Assembly (NCBI GenBank): GCA_019637335.1 | Contig: JAHBVV010000021.1 | Span: forward strand, 59,333 to 123,332 | Source: Candidatus Hydrogenedentota bacterium | Lineage (GTDB): Bacteria > Hydrogenedentota > Hydrogenedentia > Hydrogenedentales > JAEUWI01 | DNA: 64,000 bases | Direction of reading: 5' to 3' | Shown: positions 8,734 through 17,122 of the stretch, one piece after another | How positions within the stretch are numbered: the stretch's first letter is position 1 | How the letters are laid out: every line of letters begins with the position of its first letter | The notes under the pieces: generated by a model | What the model saw: only the letters and a program-made list of their open reading frames with translations | The model's database searches: none | Told to the model about the DNA's origin: nothing | Program-made: the position numbers and the translations under genes

Positions 8734-9540
8734 CTATTCTCGGGCCGGAGGCGCGGCGGCGGAATCCCCCAGCCGCTCTTGAATGATCTGTAGCGCCAAT
8801 TCCGGGAAATTCCGGATTACGGCGTCGATCCGGGCGCGCCCCAGGCCGAGAACAATCGCGGGTGTCCTCGCCACAATCGTGTGCGGGTGGCGGCCCGCCG
8901 CAAAGAATGGACGGACCCCGACAAATGCCGGCGCGTCCCCGGCGGGCTTGATCCGCAGCGGCGTCGGCCCTTCTTCGACGAGCAGCCCGTCGATAAGCTG
9001 AAACAGGGTGTCGGCCGGCGCGCCCGCTTCCACGAGGGTCTCGCCGGGCGCCATCATCCGCTGGCTGACGTCCATCGCGGACAGCCGCTGGAAATTCCTG
9101 ATGAAGACATTGGCCTCGCTCAGCCTCCGCGCGAACTGGCGGCACAGGATGCGCGTCAGGCCCGGCAGGCGATCGATGATCGTGTCCAGATGCTCCGGGG
9201 CCAGGCGCAGGGTGAAGGAATTCAGAACGCTGCGCACGGACGCGGATCGGAAACCGGCGCCGAGGTACGCCATTTCGCCCACAAAGACCGGCGCATCCGG
9301 CTCCGCGCTGATGATGGCCAGCTCGTTCCCCGGCGTCCGCTCCCGGGGCGCGTCCGGCTGCTCCACGAGGCAGTTGCCGCGCAACAGAATGAAGACGTCC
9401 TGCTCCGTGTCCGACCCGTGCACCACGAATTCGTCGTTGGTGAAGCGCACGCCCGTGATTCCGGGGCACGCCGCAATCAGGGCGTGGATTTCCGAATCGG
9501 CGGGCAGGTCGAAGGTGGCGATATCAAAGGGCTCCGGCAC
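8734..9540 (-). CDS. Protein with two cyclic-nucleotide-binding-type domains
   Basis: 268 residues from GTG at 9540, chosen because AAGGAG lies 7 bases upstream and because upstream extension runs into mobile DNA. Residues about 20-125 and 145-255 look like two successive cNMP-binding (Crp N-terminal type) beta-roll domains: FTNDEFVVHGSDTEQDVFILLRG in the first, and MMAPGETLVEAGAPADTLFQLIDG in the second, followed by a FVGVRPFF segment. No helix-turn-helix, kinase or channel domain is attached, so it is a pure sensor or scaffold. The phosphate-binding RxA-type cassette is not obvious in either copy, so ligand binding is uncertain. Its upstream region has been replaced by two nested mobile elements (9638-10150), which may have changed its promoter. 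Confidence 0.8.
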   Translation of the reverse strand: MPEPFDIATFDLPADSEIHALIAACPGITGVRFTNDEFVVHGSDTEQDVFILLRGNCLVEQPDAPRERTPGNELAIISAEPDAPVFVGEMAYLGAGFRSASVRSVLNSFTLRLAPEHLDTIIDRLPGLTRILCRQFARRLSEANVFIRNFQRLSAMDVSQRMMAPGETLVEAGAPADTLFQLIDGLLVEEGPTPLRIKPAGDAPAFVGVRPFFAAGRHPHTIVARTPAIVLGLGRARIDAVIRNFPELALQIIQERLGDSAAAPPARE

Positions 9541-9637
9541 GGGGCCGCTCCTTGCGTTCGGCGCTACGGCCGTCCAGGTACACTTTTGCGGGTGCAGCGT
9601 ATACCGCCGCGCGGCTCCGGAGCAACCCCGCCCGGGG

Positions 9638-10150
9638 CAGGGCAATCGCATTTGTAACACTTTAGCCGAGCGAAGTACAGTGGCCAAACCAGAGCGACTT
9701 GCTTAATAAAGGCTGCGTGCAAATGAGGAGCGCCGGCAGATTGCGCCGTCGGCGCAAGAATGCGTTTTGAACATGCTACCGTTGCATGAGAAGCCGCGTG
9801 TCGTCGGAGGACTCCGGCAGCGTGTTCTCGCACCTTCGGTGCGATGCCGGCGAGCCGCCGGCGCTCCATACACACCGGATCCATTAGTAAAAACACATAC
9901 TGTTCCGCACTTCAGACCGCTAAAGTGTTACTAACATTTAAACTTCCAACTCGGGCCGAGCGCCACATGAACCACCTTCAATGTTAAAAAGGGCGCGTGT
10001 TGGAGCGCTGGCATTTCGCCCGCGGCGAATCCCTGACCTTGCCGGCACAGATGCCGGCGCTCCAAAACGCTCACTATCGTTGATTCACGGTTCCAAATCG
10101 ACTCAGGTTTACGCCCATATACCGAGAGATGGATCAATGCGATTGCCCTG
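9638..10150. mobile_element. ISAs1-like MITE A, copy 1, with 10-bp target duplication
   Basis: The terminal inverted repeats are a perfect 15 bp: CAGGGCAATCGCATT at 9638-9652 and its reverse complement at 10136-10150. The element is flanked by identical decamers CCGCCCGGGG (9628-9637 and 10151-10160). CAGGG ends with 8-10 bp duplications fit the ISAs1 family as I remember it. No transposase frame is present. A second element (9654-9931) sits just inside its left end. A copy with the same internal sequence lies at 25615-26161. The right end is 77 bp upstream of arfB. No gene is supported between 9541 and 10227. Confidence 0.75.
9654..9931. mobile_element. IS66-type MITE (M4) nested in MITE A copy 1
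   Basis: Left end GTAACACTTTAGCCGAGCG.. (9654-9675) and right end ..CGCTAAAGTGTTAC (9910-9931) are inverted repeats of the same type as at 2979-3504. The flanking octamers are TCGCATTT (9646-9653) and TAACATTT (9932-9939), 6 of 8 identical. The uninterrupted sequence ATCGCATTTAAAC at 25622-25634 is the empty site. 278 bp, no coding capacity; the interior has GCGCCGTCGGCGC-type and CGCACCTTCGGTGCG palindromes. Confidence 0.75.
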
Positions 10151-10227
10151 CCGCCCGGGGCGGGACGTATGCATTGCCACAGGGGATTGCGTTACAGTGG
10201 CCGCAGGAGCCTATCCCCAAAACCCCC

Positions 10228-10647
10228 ATGATCTACGTTACCGAACATATCGCGCTCGATGAAAGCGAACTGCACGAGACCTTCATCCGGAGCGCCGGCC
10301 CCGGCGGCCAGCACGTAAACAAAACCTCCACGGGCGTCCAGCTTCGCTTCGACGTCGCCGCATCGCCGTCGCTGCCCGAGGGCGTCCGCGCGCGCCTGCT
10401 GGCCCGGCGCGATTCGCGCCTTACGGCGGAAGGCGTCCTCGTGATCACGGCCACCAGCCAGCGCAGCCAGAAGGCCAACCGCGAGGAAGCCGTGGAGCGC
10501 CTCGTGCAGCTCGTGCGCGCCGCCGCCACGCCGCCCCGCGCGCGGCGAAAGACCCGGCCCACCCGCGCCTCGAAAACCCGCCGCCTCGAAGGCAAACGCC
10601 ACCGCGCCTCGATCAAGGCGAACCGGGGGCCGGTCCGGGACGATTAA
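10228..10647 (+). CDS. arfB: ArfB-type peptidyl-tRNA hydrolase (ribosome rescue)
   Basis: 139 residues from the ATG at 10228, matching the length and N-terminus of ArfB/YaeJ (MIYVTEHIALDESEL). The class-I release-factor catalytic motif is present as SAGPGGQHVNKTSTG (GGQ at residues 26-28). The basic C-terminal tail (KTRPTRASKTRRLEGKRHR..) is the part that in ArfB inserts into the empty mRNA channel. It hydrolyses peptidyl-tRNA on ribosomes stalled without a stop codon, independently of tmRNA. CAGGAG at 10204-10209 is rather far upstream (18 bases), so the ribosome-binding site is weak; the family N-terminus decides the start. Mobile DNA ends 77 bp upstream. The stop is 12 bp from the convergent stop of the DUF72 gene. 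Confidence 0.93.
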   Translation: MIYVTEHIALDESELHETFIRSAGPGGQHVNKTSTGVQLRFDVAASPSLPEGVRARLLARRDSRLTAEGVLVITATSQRSQKANREEAVERLVQLVRAAATPPRARRKTRPTRASKTRRLEGKRHRASIKANRGPVRDD

Positions 10648-10659
10648 CGGGGGCTGCGC

Positions 10660-11535
10660 TCACGGGCCTTCGCGCGCCAGCGCCCGAAGCCGGGGGTAGG
10701 CCGCCAGCAGGCCGGGCGGGAGGCCGCCATATTTCGCCGCGCCGAGCCCCGCCGCAATCTCGAGCGCATTGGCGACCGCCTGGCCGCGAAAGTGGTTGTT
10801 GGTGACGGCGTAGACGCTCCTGGCGCGCCCCCGCATCGCCTGGATGCGTTCGAGCCAGGGATTCAACTCCTCCTCGCTGTAGAGGTAGTTGTAGCGGTCG
10901 TTGGGGCCGGATTCTTCGCGAAACCAGTGCTCGTAGTTGCGCCCGTGCAGCCGGACGTAGGCCAGGGGGGCGGTTACGTGGGCGGACGGCGCGATCGAAT
11001 CGTCAAAGATCGGCTGATCGATATTGCAGAACGCAATTTCGCGCGCCGCGAATCCCGCATACAGTTCCGGGACATCCCACGAGGCGTGCCGCAATTCCAC
11101 CACCAGCGGATAGCCCGCGAAACAGTCGCAGACCCGCGCGAGCCACTGCCGGTTTTCGGCGGTGCGGCGAAAACTCCACGGAAACTGGGCCAGCACCGCG
11201 CCGAGGCGGCCCGCTTCCCGAAGCGGCGCGATACCCTCGGTGTATTGCCGGATCTCGGGTTCGGATGGCCACGCGCCGCGCTCGTGGGTGAAGCGCTGCC
11301 AGATCTTCGCGGTGAACTGGAACTCCGGATACGGCGCCACGCGGCGCGCCCAGGCTTCGGCGTTTCGCGCGGACGGCGGGCGGTAGAAGCTGGAATTGAT
11401 CTCCACCATGTTGAACCACCGGGCGAGTACGTCCAGCGCATGAAATCCGCGCGGCTGAACCTCCGGGTAAACGATGCCCTTCCAGTCCGCGTAGGACCAG
11501 CCCGCCGTGCCGATATAGAGATTCGCAACGTCCAC
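10660..11535 (-). CDS. DUF72 (YecE-like) TIM-barrel protein
   Basis: 291 residues from GTG at 11535; GGGAGG lies 8 bases upstream, which decides this start over the upstream ATG at 11580. Diagnostic DUF72 features: YIGTAGWSYADWKG at the start, FNMVEINSSFYRPPS, FQFTAKIWQRFTHE, VLAQFPWSFRR, LVVELRHASWD, and YVRLHGRNYEHW followed by VYAVTNNHFRGQAVANA near the end. The family is widespread and structurally a TIM barrel, but its biochemical function is unknown. It lies downstream of the ClpP-like gene on the same strand with a gap of about 100 bp, and is convergent with arfB. Family assignment is secure; function is not. Confidence 0.92.
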   Translation of the reverse strand: MDVANLYIGTAGWSYADWKGIVYPEVQPRGFHALDVLARWFNMVEINSSFYRPPSARNAEAWARRVAPYPEFQFTAKIWQRFTHERGAWPSEPEIRQYTEGIAPLREAGRLGAVLAQFPWSFRRTAENRQWLARVCDCFAGYPLVVELRHASWDVPELYAGFAAREIAFCNIDQPIFDDSIAPSAHVTAPLAYVRLHGRNYEHWFREESGPNDRYNYLYSEEELNPWLERIQAMRGRARSVYAVTNNHFRGQAVANALEIAAGLGAAKYGGLPPGLLAAYPRLRALAREGP

Positions 11536-11636
11536 GCGATCCGCCTCCCGGGAACAGCGCCCAATGCAAACGGCGGCCACAGAACGTGGCCGCCGCGGAA
11601 TTTATGCGCGTATGCGCCGGATTGCGTTTGCGGCGA

Positions 11637-12242
11637 TCAGGCGTCGATCTCGTCCAGCTTGGTGACGATCTTTGAAACGATACCGTAGGCGAGCGCCTCT
11701 TCCGCGTTCATCCAGAAGTTGCGGTCACTGTCCTTGGCGATTTTCTCCACCGGCTGGCCGGTTTCAACCGCTATCATCTTGTTGATGCGCTCGCGGATCT
11801 TGAGAATTTCCTGCGCCTCGATGCGGATGTCGGATGCCTGGCCGCCCGCGCCGCCGCTGGGCTGGTGGAGCAGGTAGCGCGTGTTCGGCAGGGAGAGGCG
11901 CTTGCCCTTGTCGCCGCCAAACAGAATCGGGACGGCGATGCTGGCCACCCAACCGGCGCCAATCGTAATCACGGGGGACTCGATACAGCGCATCACGTCG
12001 TGGATCGCGTATCCGGAGTCCACGTGGCCGCCGGGCGAGGTGATCACCACCTTGATCGGGTCGTGGGAATCGTTGTTCAGGATGAAGAGCTGGGTGATGA
12101 CCTTCTCCGCCATCTCCTGGTCCACCGTCCCGGCGACGAGCACGGTCCGGGACTTGAGCATCCGGTGCATCATGCCTTCGGCGTTGCTCTTGTCGTCCTT
12201 CTTCTTGTCGTCTTCTTCGTCATCGTGCCAGATGTGGGTCAT
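11637..12242 (-). CDS. clpP: ClpP-family serine protease subunit
   Basis: 201 residues. I place the start at the second of two close in-frame ATGs (12242), because GAGGA sits 6 bases upstream of it and directly abuts the first. The catalytic triad of ClpP is readable: Ser101 in GAGWVASIAVPILFGG, His126 in YLLHQPSGG and Asp173 in DSDRNFWMNAEEA, with SPGGHVDSGYAIHD forming the handle. The usual AASMGA around the serine is changed to VASIAV. The first 25 residues are unusually acidic and lysine-rich (DDEEDDKKKDDK), replacing the normal axial loop or propeptide. No clpX or second clpP is adjacent, so it may be an accessory subunit or act with an unlinked Clp ATPase. Location: cytosol. Confidence 0.9.
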   Translation of the reverse strand: MTHIWHDDEEDDKKKDDKSNAEGMMHRMLKSRTVLVAGTVDQEMAEKVITQLFILNNDSHDPIKVVITSPGGHVDSGYAIHDVMRCIESPVITIGAGWVASIAVPILFGGDKGKRLSLPNTRYLLHQPSGGAGGQASDIRIEAQEILKIRERINKMIAVETGQPVEKIAKDSDRNFWMNAEEALAYGIVSKIVTKLDEIDA

Positions 12243-12386
12243 TTTCATTCCTCGTAACGGGCGCCGGACGCCTGCGGAAGTTCTGCCGGTTTCGGGCCGG
12301 CTCTTGCGGCCAGCGGCTGCGGCGCGGGCGGGCCGGAAATGCCCGCGGGCAGGGCTGGGTATTGTGGCATGTTCCGGCAAATGGGT

Positions 12387-14180
12387 TCAAGGAATGAACA
12401 GCGCGGGCCGCGCCGGAACCGCCCCGGGATGCGCTCCGGAGACCGGATCAATCGTGACCTCGCCCGACGTTTCCACCACAATTTCGGCCAGGGCGAGCAA
12501 GGGCGTGTCCAGTTCGATCATCCAGCCTCCCGGGCGGCGCTCAACCCACCGGTCCCAGTCGAGGCCGCCGGCGCCGCCGGACGCGCCCGCGCGCAACGGA
12601 ATCCGGCGCTCCGCCAGGATCGCGGCGTCCGGACCGCCCCAAACCTCCAGGGTAACCCCGTCGGGCCACGCGGAGGCGCGCAAGATCAGGGGCGCGGCGC
12701 TTTCCGGAAAGCCCTCGGGCAGGCGCCGCACGGGCAGGCCCGCCGCCGCGCAATAGCCGAGCAGCGCGGGCGCCCCGGCGGCTTCCAATTGCGGGGCGAG
12801 CGCGGGATCGCCAATCAGCACCGCAATCGCCCGCGCGAGATCGGCGGCGGGCGCCAAGTCCCCCTCCGCTTCGCGGCTGTCCAGCGCGAGAAACCGCACC
12901 GCGTTGTCGGCTTCGCCCGCGTGTACAAGCGCGCGCTCAAAAAACAGCCCGCGCTGGCCGTGGGGAAGCCTCGAGGCCTGGTCCCGCAACGTGTCGATCA
13001 GCGCCTGGACATGGGCGTCGAGGTTAATCGGGCCGCGTGCTTCCGCGGGCCGCGCCGAGGCCGCGAACGTCGCGGCCGCCGCCTCAAACCAGCCTTGGGC
13101 CGCCAGCGAACGCGCGCGCAGCACGCTGTAGGCGGGATCGCCCGGATAGCGCGCAAGCAGGAAATCGAGCCGGGCATCCAGTGTTTCCCAGGCGGCGGCC
13201 TGCAGGAGTTCCTCCGCGCGCGCGGCCTGGTTTCGCGGGTCCTGGCGGCCCGGAGGCGCGATGCCCAGCACCTGAATCACGGCGCAGGCGATCGCGGCCG
13301 CCAACAGGCCCCGGGGCGCGGTGAAGGCCCCGCCGCGCGCCCAGGGGGCATCGTGGGCCGCAATCAGGCCCAGCGCCAGGAAACTCACCGGGTCGGGAAG
13401 CGCCCCCAGGAACACCGCCGCGACCGCGCCCGCCAGCACCAGCGCGGAAGCCACCCCGCGCGGCGGCATGTCGGTGTCGCCAGCGCGGAGCAGGCTTCGC
13501 GCCGCCACACGCGCCGCAAGCCAGAGCGCCAGCAGCAAGAGCAATGCGCCGCGCGGCGACCCCGCCGCTTCCGACCAGGCCGCGCCGGGCCGCGCCAGGG
13601 CCAGCACCGGGGTGTGCATCACCAGCAGCCAGCACACCGAGATCAGGGCCGCCACCGCCGCCAGGATGCGCCAGGCGGTCGCAAGTGTGGGGACGCACGC
13701 CACAAAAACGCCCGCAAGCGCGGCGTGAAATACCATGAGCACACTGGCGGCGACGTCCGGGGTCCCCGCGATCGCCAGGCTGGCTTCGGCATGAATGCCC
13801 GCCGGGGGTTGCCATCCGGCCTGGGCCGCCGCGTGCAACAGCGCCGCGGCGCCGCCCGAAACGGATAGCGCCAGGAGCGCACCCTGGGCCGCCCGGCGTT
13901 CATGAAGCAGGATGACCGGCGCCAGGAAGAAGACGGGACACCAGAGGGACGGCGCGCCCGCGCCCCCCGGGAGAAGGCAGAGCGCCGCCACCGCCACCCA
14001 CCAGTATTCGAAGGGCGGCCGTTGCATGCGGCGTACGCGCCAGGCATGCAACGCGAACGCCAGTAGCGCGGCGGCGGCCAGAAAGCGGGTGGAAATGGGC
14101 GTGTACGGGATGCCGGTGTACGCACCCAGCGGCCAGAGCGCGGCCACGAGCATGGGGAGCGCGGGAGCGAATCGCATCAT
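12387..14180 (-). CDS. Polytopic membrane protein, O-antigen-ligase-like with helical C-terminus
   Basis: 597 residues; ATG at 14180 with GGAG 8 bases upstream. About ten hydrophobic segments fill residues 1-320. A GSPRGALLLLLALWLA segment after a GTPDVAASVLMVFH block faintly recalls the GNPN... and SRGA motifs of Wzy/WaaL O-antigen ligase-polymerase proteins. Residues 330-480 are Ala/Leu-rich and helical with TPR-like spacing, and the last 120 residues look beta-rich (VTLEVWGGPDAAILAERRIP). The start overlaps the stop of the preceding small gene as ATGA, suggesting translational coupling. The neighbouring glycosyltransferase and envelope-type genes fit a role in glycan assembly, but the similarity is weak and the function is inferred. 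Confidence 0.75.
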   Translation of the reverse strand: MMRFAPALPMLVAALWPLGAYTGIPYTPISTRFLAAAALLAFALHAWRVRRMQRPPFEYWWVAVAALCLLPGGAGAPSLWCPVFFLAPVILLHERRAAQGALLALSVSGGAAALLHAAAQAGWQPPAGIHAEASLAIAGTPDVAASVLMVFHAALAGVFVACVPTLATAWRILAAVAALISVCWLLVMHTPVLALARPGAAWSEAAGSPRGALLLLLALWLAARVAARSLLRAGDTDMPPRGVASALVLAGAVAAVFLGALPDPVSFLALGLIAAHDAPWARGGAFTAPRGLLAAAIACAVIQVLGIAPPGRQDPRNQAARAEELLQAAAWETLDARLDFLLARYPGDPAYSVLRARSLAAQGWFEAAAATFAASARPAEARGPINLDAHVQALIDTLRDQASRLPHGQRGLFFERALVHAGEADNAVRFLALDSREAEGDLAPAADLARAIAVLIGDPALAPQLEAAGAPALLGYCAAAGLPVRRLPEGFPESAAPLILRASAWPDGVTLEVWGGPDAAILAERRIPLRAGASGGAGGLDWDRWVERRPGGWMIELDTPLLALAEIVVETSGEVTIDPVSGAHPGAVPARPALFIP

Positions 14181-14386
14181 GGCGCCCGCTCCACCGGGGG
14201 CGATGCGGTTGTGAAAGCGGGCCGCTCCGCCATCCAGCCGGCGGCCCAGACCGCGCCCGCCAGCAGGAGCAGAAGCAGCCACGCCAGCCGGCGCTCGCGC
14301 CGGTTGCGCGCTAGCGGATCGGGGATCTCGGAAGGCTCCCCGGCTTCATCCTGGCGCGCGCGCGCGCTCAAAACGCCCCGTAACAC
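14177..14386 (-). CDS. Small single-span membrane protein
   Basis: 69 residues from a GTG at 14386 that overlaps the last 19 bases of the upstream coiled-coil gene. One strong transmembrane helix (RLAWLLLLLLAGAVWAAGW, about residues 33-51) follows a basic N-terminal region (LARNRRERR), predicting a cytoplasmic N-terminus. It ends in an ATGA overlap with the next gene. The tight overlap at both ends and the clear helix argue it is real despite its size. A later start inside the frame is possible because no Shine-Dalgarno sequence is obvious. It may be an assembly partner of the larger membrane protein downstream. Confidence 0.55.
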   Translation of the reverse strand: MLRGVLSARARQDEAGEPSEIPDPLARNRRERRLAWLLLLLLAGAVWAAGWMAERPAFTTASPPVERAP

Positions 14387-16119
14387 GCCGCGATCGCATC
14401 GAGAATCCGGGCGGGCGTCCCCACGACGGGTATAATCTCGCGCTGGCTCTCCTCGCGCAGGGTTTGAATCGTCGATTCATCCAGCGGGTTGGCCATTGCG
14501 ACGACCATGCGGTCCTCGCTGACCCGGAGCGGCACGCAAACGTACCATGCGCACACGTCCTTGCTCAGCGCCGCGATCGCGTCCCGTGGAATGTGGAGAT
14601 CGGCGGGGTCGACCACGGGCTGTCCCAGCTGGCACGCCACGGCCTGCGCGATCGCGTCTTCCGTGGCGAAGCCACGCTCCACCAGAATGGCCCCGAGCAA
14701 CTGGCTCGGCTCGGATTCCTGTGTGGCGAGCGCCTCGACGAGCTGGTCCCGGGTCAATATGCCCGATGCCACGAGAATGTCCCCGAGGCCCCGGTTGGAC
14801 TCCGGACGCAGGAGCGCCGATACCAGGATGTCCTGCTGCTGCATGCGTAGGGCGCGCGCCGCGGCCTCGTGGCCCGCACCGGGACCGCCATCCCCGCTTT
14901 CGTCTGCATCCCTGGAGTCTTCCGGGCGCCGGGCCGCCAGTTCCGTTTCCAGCGCCGCCGCGCGCTCCAGCGCCGCGTCGCGTTCGGATTCAGCGTTGCT
15001 GGCGCGGCCCGCGGCGGCGTTCAGGGCGTCTTGCAGGCGCGCAGCCTCCGCGCGCGCCTCGGCCAGGGCCTGCTCCTGCGCGGTTTCAAAATTCCGGTGC
15101 GTCTCCAGCTCCCCGAGCAGGGCCCGGGCGGAAGCGACGGTCTCCGCCTCGCGCCGGCGCAGCGTCTCCAGCTCGCGCTCCAGGCCCGCCAGCGCCTCCC
15201 GGAGGCCCGCGTGATCGTCGTCGCCCGCCGCGCCGTCCGCGGTTTCGGTTATAGTGGATCCGGCGCGCGGAGTAGCCGCAAGCGCCTCGCGAAGCGCCGC
15301 GATCTCGGCGCCGAGCGCGTTGATGGCGGACCGCTGCTCTCCGGCTTCCTCGCGGTGCAGCGCCAGCGCCTCCCGCATGGCCTCGGCGGACGACTCGAGC
15401 CGGGCGAGCGCGTCTTTCAAGGCATCGCGTTCGCGCGAGATCGCCTGCATTTCCGCCTCCCGCTCCCGCAGGCGCGCCTGGGCGGCTTCAAACTCCTCGC
15501 GCTGCTTCCGCTCCCGTGCGCCTTCAGCGGCAAGATTTGCGGAAGCGAAGGCCTCCCGCTGCTGGTGCATGGCTTCGAGTTCGCGATTCAGCGCCCCGAC
15601 TTCCGACGAAAGCACTTCGTTCTCGTGGCGCAGGCGATCCAGTTCGCCGGAATCCTCCGGGGCGGACGATTCCACGGTCCCCTCGGGCAACAGCAACTCC
15701 ACGAGGCGCCGCAACTGGCCATTGGCCCGGTCGAAACGCGCCGAGATGTCGCTCTGATGTTGCGTAACCTGCGCGGTCCACGCGTGGACCGCAGTCTCGA
15801 TCTGGCCGAGCGCGCCCGAGAATTCCCGCGCGGCGTCCTCCTCCGGGGGGGCCGTCTCCGCCGCGTACCGCGTCACCGCGCCGGGCGGCATCCCCTGTTC
15901 CTGAACCACGTGGCGCAGGCGATCCAGCTCTTCGTTTGCGCGGGCAAGGTCCGCCGCGCTTGAGTCTCGCTGCCGCAACACCTCCAGCAGCCGCCTCAGC
16001 TGCGCGTTGGCGCCGTCGATCTTGCGCGCCAGCCCCGCCTGCGCGGAACCAACCTCGGTCCGCCATCCGGCGATGGCGGTCTGTAGCTGTGCGATCAGCG
16101 TGGCGGTTGGTGCGGCCAT
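14368..16119 (-). CDS. Long coiled-coil protein with C-terminal MshEN (GspE_N) domain
   Basis: 583 residues. Residues 1-420 are nearly continuous coiled coil, rich in Glu, Ala, Arg and Leu, with two related segments (LQTAIAGWRTEV..RKIDGANAQLRRLLEVL near the start, ETAVHAWTAQVTQ..RFDRANGQLRRLVELL further on), an internal duplication. The C-terminal 150 residues are a GspE/PilB N-terminal (MshEN) domain: RGLGDILVASGILTRDQLV, then LLGAILVERGFATEDAIA, QLGQPVVD, and a second lobe ending VVGTPARILDAIAACYG. MshEN domains in MshE-type ATPases can bind cyclic di-GMP through R-x-LG repeats; the first repeat keeps Arg, the second has Gln in its place. No ATPase domain is attached. It could be a c-di-GMP-sensing scaffold for an envelope machine. 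It follows the GT2 gene by 69 bp on the same strand. Confidence 0.85.
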   Translation of the reverse strand: MAAPTATLIAQLQTAIAGWRTEVGSAQAGLARKIDGANAQLRRLLEVLRQRDSSAADLARANEELDRLRHVVQEQGMPPGAVTRYAAETAPPEEDAAREFSGALGQIETAVHAWTAQVTQHQSDISARFDRANGQLRRLVELLLPEGTVESSAPEDSGELDRLRHENEVLSSEVGALNRELEAMHQQREAFASANLAAEGARERKQREEFEAAQARLREREAEMQAISRERDALKDALARLESSAEAMREALALHREEAGEQRSAINALGAEIAALREALAATPRAGSTITETADGAAGDDDHAGLREALAGLERELETLRRREAETVASARALLGELETHRNFETAQEQALAEARAEAARLQDALNAAAGRASNAESERDAALERAAALETELAARRPEDSRDADESGDGGPGAGHEAAARALRMQQQDILVSALLRPESNRGLGDILVASGILTRDQLVEALATQESEPSQLLGAILVERGFATEDAIAQAVACQLGQPVVDPADLHIPRDAIAALSKDVCAWYVCVPLRVSEDRMVVAMANPLDESTIQTLREESQREIIPVVGTPARILDAIAACYGAF

Positions 16120-16188
16120 GAAAGGGATACCCCGTGGTGAGTTTTCAGGCGGTTCTGCGCTGGATTATAGAATCCGCCGCGGTGGCGT

Positions 16189-16935
16189 TCAATCCCGCGG
16201 CGTATTCCCGGCTCCCCGCGGGACATCCGGTCGCACCTCGAAGAATACCTGCCTGCGCCGCAGCCAGGCGACGCCCACCAGATCGAACAACCCGCGCCAG
16301 AGCCGGTTCCGAATACCGTACTTGGACACACCGCTGTGCCGCGCGTGGTGCCGAACCGGGTGTTCGGCGATCGTGAAGCCCTGCGCGCGCACAAACACGG
16401 CGAAGAACCGGTGGATCCCGTTGAACGCCACCAGGTGCGTCACGCAATGGCGCCGGAAACCCTTCGCGCCGCACCCGGCGTCCCGGATGCCATCGTGGAG
16501 CACCGCGTTGCGGACCGTGTTCGCTACCCAGCTGGAAAAACGCCGCACCCACGGATCGTTCCGGGCCGCGCGGTACCCGCAGACGCAATCGTACTCCTCC
16601 AGGAGCGCCAGAAACGCCGGAAAGTCCGCCGGATCGTTCTGCAGGTCCCCGTCAAGCGTCAAGATGTAGTCGCCGCGGGCCGCGCGCATGCCGGCAATGA
16701 GCGCCGCCGACTGACCGGCGTTCCGGGCCAGGTGGATCGGCCGCACGCGGGAATCCGAGGCGGCAATTGCGTCCAGGCGGGAACCCGTCGCGTCGGTGCT
16801 GCCATCGTTAACGAAAACAAACTCCGCCGCGTACTCGGGAAGACCATCGAAAACGTCGCGCACCCGCGCGTACAGCGGTTCGATATTGTCCTGCTCATTG
16901 AAAAACGGCGCAACGACACTGACCAGGGGATTCAT
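16189..16935 (-). CDS. Family 2 glycosyltransferase (dolichol/undecaprenyl-P type)
   Basis: 248 residues from the ATG at 16935 (AAGG 8 bases upstream). The GT-A fold reads clearly: VSVVAPFFNEQDNIEPL at the start, FVNDGSTDAT, HLARNAGQSAALIAGMRAARG, LTLDGDLQNDP (DxD at 95-97), DAGCGAKGFRR and a C-terminal amphipathic WLRRRQVFFEVRPD. The pattern is that of DPM1/ArnC-type enzymes, which move a sugar from a nucleotide donor to a polyprenyl phosphate at the inner membrane. The two C-terminal membrane helices of ArnC/GtrB are missing, as in the shorter soluble DPM1 type. It heads a minus-strand run with a coiled-coil MshEN protein and an O-antigen-ligase-like protein, consistent with glycolipid or exopolysaccharide synthesis. 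Confidence 0.9.
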   Translation of the reverse strand: MNPLVSVVAPFFNEQDNIEPLYARVRDVFDGLPEYAAEFVFVNDGSTDATGSRLDAIAASDSRVRPIHLARNAGQSAALIAGMRAARGDYILTLDGDLQNDPADFPAFLALLEEYDCVCGYRAARNDPWVRRFSSWVANTVRNAVLHDGIRDAGCGAKGFRRHCVTHLVAFNGIHRFFAVFVRAQGFTIAEHPVRHHARHSGVSKYGIRNRLWRGLFDLVGVAWLRRRQVFFEVRPDVPRGAGNTPRD

Positions 16936-17030
16936 CGGGAGACCTTGCGGGGCTTCGGAACGTGTAGGGTTGCTTCGGAGCGCGTAGTATACCCGATCCG
17001 GCCCGTGGCGCGAGAATCTCCCGGGGGGGG

Positions 17031-17059
17031 TTGTCATTCCAGACACCGCGTCGTATGAT
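17031..17059 (+). promoter_or_regulatory. Sigma70-type promoter for the acidic protein gene
   Basis: TTGTCA (17031-17036, 5 of 6 to TTGACA), a 17-base spacer and TATGAT (17054-17059, 5 of 6 to TATAAT). It lies about 57 bases upstream of the ATG at 17123 in the divergent intergenic region. Confidence 0.6.
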
Positions 17060-17122
17060 GGCGGCAGGTAGCACGGCGGGCGCCGGGCCCGCGGAGCAAC
17101 GCACAGCCGAGGGAGTCGAGCC

